In this document: positions 58,016 through 64,000 of the stretch, piece by piece
How the letters are laid out: each line of letters opens with the position of its first letter
How positions within the stretch are numbered: position 1 is the stretch's first letter
DNA from: Elymus sibiricus
Taxonomy: Eukaryota > Streptophyta > Magnoliopsida > Poales > Poaceae
Assembly (NCBI GenBank): GCA_039707655.1
Contig: CM077674.1
Span: 243,275,904-243,339,903, forward strand
Direction of reading: 5' to 3'
Length of the DNA: 64,000 bases
Translations under genes and position numbers: made by a program
The notes under the pieces: model-generated
The model's input: the letters and a program-made list of their open reading frames with translations, nothing else
Told to the model about the DNA's origin: nothing
The model's database searches: none

Positions 58016-58339
58016 AGTGCGAAAGGCTGTGCTTTATCAAGGCAAGCTTCTCTTTCTTTCGCCAATGAAGTTCATATAAGTGTATAGAAAGCCTTCTTTT
58101 CACAACCATGCGCAAACCAAAGTGCTGCTGAAACGTGAAATCCATGCACCAACAAGTTCCAGTTCATAAGCAATGAAAAAGCAGAGTATATGGGAGGATA
58201 GTGGCTAAACTGTTCACTTGAGGAGAGTGGGAAGTGACTAGTCCGATAGGAGAAGAGCGGAAGTGCGATCTTTCGATCCAATCTACGTCGACTAAAATCC
58301 ATGTCTCATGGCACGAGGGCCATTGCTAGTTGATGTTGT
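58016..58339. other. Mitochondrial-type spacer
   Basis: No gene is recognised between the reverse transcriptase and integrase fragments. Confidence 0.4.
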
Positions 58340-58530
58340 TTCTTTACCGTCACAGTCTGTCCTCAAGAGAGGCATCCATTCCTGGCCAGACAAAGTTCCT
58401 ATTAGTTCTCTTATAGGAAGCTAATATACCTGAATGGCCTCCGGTAGCTGTCCCATGCAGTTCTTGCGCTATCCTGGCTCTTGCATTTCCAGCGGTCCCC
58501 ACATAAAGCCTCCCTTTTTTCCTTAATACC
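58340..58530 (-). pseudogene. Gypsy integrase zinc-binding fragment inside the mitochondrial block
   Basis: Minus strand text LRKKGRLYVGTAGNARARIA, QELHGTATGGHSGILASYKR and TNRNFVWPGM is the HHCC-type N-terminal region of a gypsy integrase (both His visible in LHGTATGGHSG). It is followed by stops. It lies about 330 bp upstream, on the same strand, of the reverse transcriptase fragment, which is the wrong order for an intact element (integrase should follow RT). Confidence 0.65.
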
Positions 58531-61500
58531 CCTTCCTCCTCTTCCCAACCATCTTGTCCTCCTCTCGCTTCACTAATGCTCTACTTAACTTCTTCAACTA
58601 ATTTTTCTCCTTCGTAGCTTTGTTTCACTTCTCCTATCCAATCCGGCAACAACTTGCTCACAAGGGTGCAACCACTGAATTTGTAACGACACAATGATTT
58701 GAAAAACAATCAAAAGATATGTAAAGAACACAGACAGTAAAGGTAGAAGATCATTTCCGGGTAGATAGGAGAGCTATTAAAATCCACAAACATGAATCAG
58801 AGTTTCGACTGGGTTCTCCAGATTTAAGCAAAAGAAGACTTTTCTACAAATAAGGGAATTTCTCATTTTTTGGTTTATACCGAGCCAAAACATAGAATTT
58901 CCATTGAAGAAGGAAGTAAGGATGCTAGCCGGAGAATCAAGAAATAAATACTTCCCATTCCGATTCTTTTTTAGTTCCCAAGATAGAATTTCTTTGTTTT
59001 TGGCAAGAGCGGTGGGTGACAACGTGCAAGACTAGATAGGTTTGGCTTTGATCTGATCAATAGGAATAGGAGGAAGCGTTGGAGAGGTACCAAATGACTG
59101 AAGAGGGGAACCCATCTGACCACATGTAGAGCCAGCCCATAAGTAAATTCAAGAGAATTTCTTCATCTTCCAAAGTATGTGAGTGAGGTAAAAATTCCAT
59201 GGATTGATCTCATCACTCACATCCAACAACTAGTGAAAGATGTAATGATGAAGCTATAGGAGAAGAAAAAGCGTTGGTTTTGATTGGTAATCTTGAGTTG
59301 TCATCTTTTGAAAGAGAGTAACTTGCTGGATGGAGAGCAGCTAGGAGAATAAAGTTCATCTTTACCCCATCTTTCATTCCAACTCTATTTTCTTGTGTGC
59401 GATCCTTCTTTCTGGTTTGGAATCCAAGAAGCTCAATGGGCTAGTTTCAAGTTCGATCAGACACGAAATCTGGTATAGCCACCAACCTAGATAGAATGGG
59501 CGGGGGAAGAAAAACTAGGAGCGAGCCACATTCAAGAGGGTTGTCAAAGGCCTTCTCAATAGAGCTATTTTGTCATTGAATCGATGGAGGGAAGACTCCT
59601 TCGGTAGGTGCCCCCGACTCTTCCAGTTTCTGGGTGGGATCTTATGGCTTAATCTCTGATTGCGCAGGATTCATCTTTGTTTGGTAACCTCAGACCCTGA
59701 ACCAGGAGTTGGAAGCGCCTTTACCATACTTTCCAATTGAACACGATGCGGGCGATGCAACTCGGCAAGGAGAAGGTTGAACCTTGGTGCTACACTACAG
59801 CAGAAGCTTTGGCAGTTTACCATGGCTTGATGTTCTAGTTGTCATGCTAAAGCCGTTGATAGCTACTTCACTTGACGAGCTAAGTAGAAAGACTTTGTGG
59901 ATTCATCCACAATTGATGGTGCTTTAGGTTGATCTGATCCCTAGAAGGAAGAGTTTTGGGCTTAAGGCATAATTGCTCTATTGTGGCTACCCTTGCTATG
60001 TCATCCGATGCTGTTCACAAAGCGGCTCTTACTATAGACCCGGCTATCTCCGAGTTGAAATCGAACCCAGCCCCGGGTTTCCGTCCATCAATCCAGAGCT
60101 CAAGACAACCGCGATACTTAAATCGCTCAAATAGCCACCTTAGACGGACACAGCCATTAGAAGAAGAAACTGAAACTCGATGGAGTACCCTAAACCAGAG
60201 ATCCTCGACAAAGAAAGTCTCGATTCGAGGAACGAAATATCAATAGAGGAACGAAAACCGCAGGGTATGAAATTTGGGTAGGGTTGGCAGGAAAAGTCCA
60301 ACTGAAACTTTCTTTGCTTTTTTCTCCAACTGGCTCAGAGATTGCATTTTCCCTTAACCGGTAACCTCCTTTGAATACTTCGTTTAGACCCTATCTATTG
60401 GTATTGGCATTGGCTCGAGAGCAAGGACCTTATTTGATAGCTTAGAACTTGATGGAGGGAAACTCACTCGCTCGAGATATACTTAAGCTAGCTCAGGAAG
60501 AGTAGTAATTTTATATGCCTTAAAGAGGGGATTCAAAGAACATTTAAGTTTGAAGTGAAAACAAAACAATAACTAAAAAATTGACTGAGGAACTATCTAA
60601 TACAACTATTACTTTCGAGGACAAGAAGGATGCTCTATATCTTTTTCAAATCCTGGCAAAGGGAAAGCCAGTAGAGTATGCCTTGGTTTAAGAGAGGAGG
60701 CATCTGGATAGCTAGGGATATTGACACGGATAAGCTCTTAGGCAAAGCAAGGCATCTGCCAACTTGTATGCATCACCCTGTGCTTTTTGCACATCAATGG
60801 AATTTGGACAAAAGATAGGAACATCGAATCCTTGTAGGAGACGGGTTTACCGGTGCAGTTCATATGCTTCCTTGTGCTATAAACCAATACGCACGTACGA
60901 GGCCTACGATTCGTTGATAAGGTAACGGAGCCTTAGGTAGGTCATAGCCGGGGCGGATCTTTCCCTTTTCCGTAGCGAGGTGGGACAAAATAAAAATAAT
61001 AGAATAAATAAAGGCAAAGGATATTGTTCAGTCGTCAAGTACAGATTTCCTTTACCCAGAGTTGGGAACTCTGAATAGTTGTTTGAATACCGACTGCCTT
61101 CCTTGCGCTTCAATTCCTCTTATCCAATCCAACTTCCCCTGGGAGGCAAGCAGAAAAGCAAGTCCTCTAGTTATGGATGCAGTACTCACCTCACTAAACT
61201 TAGGAAGAACTAATTCACTTTTCATACGCATTTATTGACGGACCGGTAAACTAGACCCAAAAAACTCCTATTTTTAAAATGAAAGACCCATCACAAAATT
61301 ATGGCGCAACGCTATGACGAGTGTTCTCACAGGCCGGCACCTCGATGCATCCGTCTCAAGAGTTGTACACCTTACATGTGCTTCACACCACAATCTCTCA
61401 CTTTCTGCTCCTCCATCTGTCTCCATCATATAATCGATCTCACCTCTCATGTCTGAGTGAAAAAACCATATTTGTTAGTATATATCAAGGCCGAGAGGAC

Positions 61501-62900
61501 ACGTTCCTCTCATGTCGAGATTAGTATTAGGGACCCTTAGTATTATTAACCGGTTACTATACGTACATGCAGTGAGACAATCAATCTATGCTCTCATTCA
61601 CATTTCATTCTAGCACTGACGACTCCAGCTCTATCTATCCCTAGAAGCAAATGGACCCTAGAAGCAAATGGAGTAAGTCCGATGGAACACTCGGATTGGA
61701 AAAGATAATTATACTGATAGACATGGATGATAAAAAGCTTGGAAACTAGTTCAAATCGAACTCAAAAGCAACTAGGCAATCCAACTTCCATTGAAGCAGC
61801 TTCCCTGGAACTAGCTGCCATTGTATCGTTTGGTGCCATTTCTTCTCTTGGAGGCAGGGTAATAGATTAAGATTAGGAGGTAAGCGAAGGAACTGTAGGG
61901 CTTAGGGCTGCGGGTGAGCACAACTTCAATAGGTCGAGGGGAGGAAGAGAAGAAAAAGCAGCTATTTCACCTGGTGTCGTAATAACCACTGTTTTCGGGT
62001 TTGAAGGCATAAGCGCAGCAGAGATCTTGTTTCATTTAAGAAGAAGCCACCGTAAAGAAGAGGAAACAAGGCGTTTAAGGGACATTGACTCCCATTATTT
62101 TCTCCAGGCCTGCTTTGGCTAAATCGGCGGAGGCTTAGCTTATTATGTTTCGGGCGTTTAGCTAGCTTAGAGAATAAAGAAATCTATCTCTAAAGGGGGG
62201 GGGGGGGCGGTACGACTATTTTAGGTTAAAGGAAGGTTGAAGAGAGAATAGCTAAAATAGCCAGTCGGGTAGGCAAGTGCGGGTGGCTGTGGTCAAAGTG
62301 AATATGTCTTGTTTCGGTTAGCGGTTTCGGCTCTCCGGTACCGAAGTAAACTCTTTCTATTGCGGGGCCTATGAAGTTTGGGGATGAGTGCTGACACTTT
62401 ACTGTGCAACATTCTTGTTTCTTTCATTCCCCTTACTAGATCAAAGAGGGCATATGTGGGGTTTGAAGATGCCTGGACCTTACCACCTTATTCTAATAGC
62501 CCACATCAATGCCTCTGCCCAGAACATAGGAGCCCCCTGGGTTCAAGATCTCATATCAATTTTCAACTGCTGGGAAAGAATTGGGGTGCGGCAGGAAGAA
62601 ATGGAATTCTAAAAAAAAGTATAAACAGGTCTTCCCCACTGCTGCATAGAATCTGAGCTGGGTGGAATTGAAGTTCGGTTTCGATCAAGACACCCCTGCC
62701 TACTTACCTTAAAAAAACGACTAATGATCAACCGATCACAGAGGTCCTTTTCCAGCAACTTCAAATCAGAAAGCCCCGACTCCCATAAAGAATGCTTGCA
62801 GATCTTTCTTTTTATTACGATGACGATATGGACCTCATTACTGTCTCATTTTCTTATATTTATAGAAGTTCTTTTTTTTGATTCGACATAACAAGAACAG
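58531..62900. other. Mitochondrial-type spacer (long)
   Basis: About 4.4 kb in which I recognise no protein or RNA gene. Open frames at 59956-60246, 61321-61524 and 62378-62656 have no family features. A 13-base G run lies at 62195-62207. The style (scattered short motifs, AG-rich) fits plant mitochondrial intergenic DNA, though a nuclear insertion within it cannot be excluded. Confidence 0.4.
62195..62207 (+). repeat. G13 homopolymer
   Basis: Thirteen consecutive G bases followed by cgg. Such runs are prone to sequencing and replication slippage. Confidence 0.9.
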
Positions 62901-62903
62901 AAT

Positions 62904-62977
62904 CACGCTCTGTAGGATTTGAACGTACGACATTGGGTTTTGGAGACACACGTTCTACCGAACTGAACTAAGAGCGC
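62904..62977 (-). tRNA. trnW: trnW-CCA, plastid type, mutated copy
   Basis: Minus strand, 74 nt: GCGCTCT acceptor, TTAGTTCAGTTCGGTAGAAC D-arm, anticodon loop CTCCAAA with CCA anticodon, GTTCAAATC T-loop and AGAGCGTG end. The sequence is of the plastid-derived type found in plant mitochondria. The anticodon stem has G-T-G-T-G facing ACCCA, so one pair is broken, and the T stem TACG/CTAC... has a mismatch. Both fit decay after loss of function. CCA is not encoded. Confidence 0.85.
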
Positions 62978-63113
62978 TTTCCGGGAGATAAAGCAGTAAA
63001 GAAAAGTATGATTTTTGTACCGCATGCATATAGAAAAATGAAACTCTGAATTTTGTCGAATTGGAATCGATCTCAATTGATCCCTCGTTACTGCCCATAG
63101 GAGAAGTAATAGG
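62978..63113. other. Spacer between trnW and trnP remnant
   Basis: Plastid-type intergenic DNA is likely because the two flanking tRNAs are neighbours in plastid genomes. No gene is seen. Confidence 0.4.
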
Positions 63114-63145
63114 TAGGGATGACAGGATTTGAACCCCTGCCTTGT
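63114..63145 (-). pseudogene. trnP: trnP-UGG 3' remnant (plastid type)
   Basis: Minus strand GGGTTCAAATCCTGTCATCCCT is the T-arm and acceptor end of a plastid-type tRNA-Pro. The matching 5' part (acceptor, D-arm and anticodon) is not found upstream, where the sequence reads ATTATGATGTGGAAAACAAG instead. It lies upstream of trnW on the same strand, the order of the plastid trnP-trnW pair. Confidence 0.55.
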
Positions 63146-64000
63146 TTTCCACATCATAATTTATTCCTCCATCTATATACAACTTTCTTGTCATTTCTTC
63201 TTTTTGGTTTCATATAATAAATGATATACATCTGAAACCCAACCTAACGTATAAAGAATGAATATTTATCGGTAATGCTCAGGAAGAAAGAAGGGGTCAT
63301 CTTTTTGATTTTTATTCCACCCTCATGTACCCTTCTTTGCATTTTTTCTAAAGCCTGTTCAACCTCATATCACCTAGAACAAGTCATGGACTTCTTCAAT
63401 GAAAGAAAGTCTCATGGAAACGTTTTCAACGAAATAAGAACCATACAAAATAGATTTCTTGATCTTTTTATTTAGGAAAACGGATTTTTTCGCAGTTTTT
63501 TCTTTTATCCTAAAGATATGCAGAACGAGTGTATTATGAAATGTTCGTTGTCTAGCTTTGCATACATCGCTACTTAATCGTTTAGTGGTTATCGATGAAA
63601 TTACTTCACCATAGAGAAAATATTATGGAAGTTTATATATATATATATATATATATTATTGGTTGCTTTTGTTTATGTCCAATTGGAAAAGTTGATCTTC
63701 TAAATTCATATGTTTAGCCTAAAGTACATAACTTGTGTTCCTCCCTAGTTCTTGCAAAGCCACCTAATCAAGCCTCACCTCATTTGTAGTTATAACATGT
63801 TCAGCTGAAAGCAAACTCCAAATCAAATTGGTTTACTATTAGTAACACATACTTTTTTACCTTAGCTCTTTCTTTATTGTTCATTGAGCAGTTCAAATGC
63901 TTTGATTGCTTATCAGATAAGAGGTAAAAAATATTCTTCATTCGTTTATTTTGTTAATTCAAAATTGCATTCAAATCCATTCTTTCTCATAACTTGAGAA
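63146..64000. other. AT-rich right edge, NUMT border and TA repeat
   Basis: No gene is recognised. The part to about 63480 may still be organellar; the open frame 63275-63475 (FFNERKSHGNVFNEIRTIQN) has no family I know. A TA dinucleotide repeat lies at 63634-63656. Beyond it the DNA looks like ordinary AT-rich nuclear sequence. Confidence 0.4.

Larger units (their letters stand above)
45790..63480. other. NUMT: about 17.7 kb of mitochondrial DNA in the nucleus
   Basis: The block contains nad1 exons with group II introns, rps13, atp6 and a plastid-type trnW, an arrangement only possible for plant mitochondrial DNA. It is framed by nuclear DNA: a PHT1 gene and LINE fragment on the left, AT-rich DNA with a TA repeat on the right. 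Both borders are estimates (left 45750-45850, right 63200-63650) because no sharp signature marks them. Retained introns show DNA-level transfer. Confidence 0.85.

Overview
The window reads as nuclear DNA of a grass, most likely a Triticeae species (wheat, Aegilops or barley type). The basis is nested Ty3/gypsy elements with LTRs that open 'TGATACGTCTC', a CACTA transposon ending in GCAGTAGTG, two intact grass-type nuclear genes, and a long block of mitochondrial DNA whose atp6 and rps13 look cereal-like. Family names for transposons are from memory and were not searched.

Left part (1-9445): the 3' end of an LTR, then transposon genes. One is a decayed Ulp1-type (C48 protease) reading frame, broken by a gag-like filler, a one-base-type frameshift, a hAT-like MITE with a perfect 8-bp target duplication, and a Cys to Arg change at the protease nucleophile. 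Next come subterminal repeats built on TGTGCGA/TCGCACA, a B3-like multi-exon pseudogene, and a CACTA 3' end (second repeat family, GTGGCGGGC) that sits exactly inside the protease region of a gypsy polyprotein.

Middle (9446-25557): a stack of LTR retrotransposons. Gypsy element A (minus strand) holds element B (11937-24849, target duplication tgaag on both sides). Inside B are two oppositely oriented LTR pieces of family C (12246-12908 and 21470-22874) and a minus-strand gypsy element D with a 4-kb LTR at one end and only 28 bp of LTR at the other. From 25.6 to 34.3 kb lies unclassified, partly GC-rich repeat-like and gene-like DNA.

Gene island (34.7-45.3 kb): a complete ten-exon gene for a GT8 glucuronosyltransferase of the IPUT1/PGSIP6 type (Golgi sphingolipid GIPC synthesis; 541 aa when spliced), a decayed LINE, and a complete intronless PHT1 phosphate:proton symporter gene (533 aa).

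Right part (about 45.8-63.5 kb): a NUMT of about 17.7 kb carrying, on the minus strand, nad1 exons b and c with the cis intron between them and halves of the flanking trans introns, rps13, atp6, pieces of a gypsy pol gene that seem to have been in the mitochondrial genome already, and a plastid-type trnW with a trnP remnant. Introns and likely RNA-editing sites are retained, so transfer was by DNA. atp6 has an open frame but its essential proton-channel arginine is His, as expected for a copy decaying in methylated nuclear DNA.
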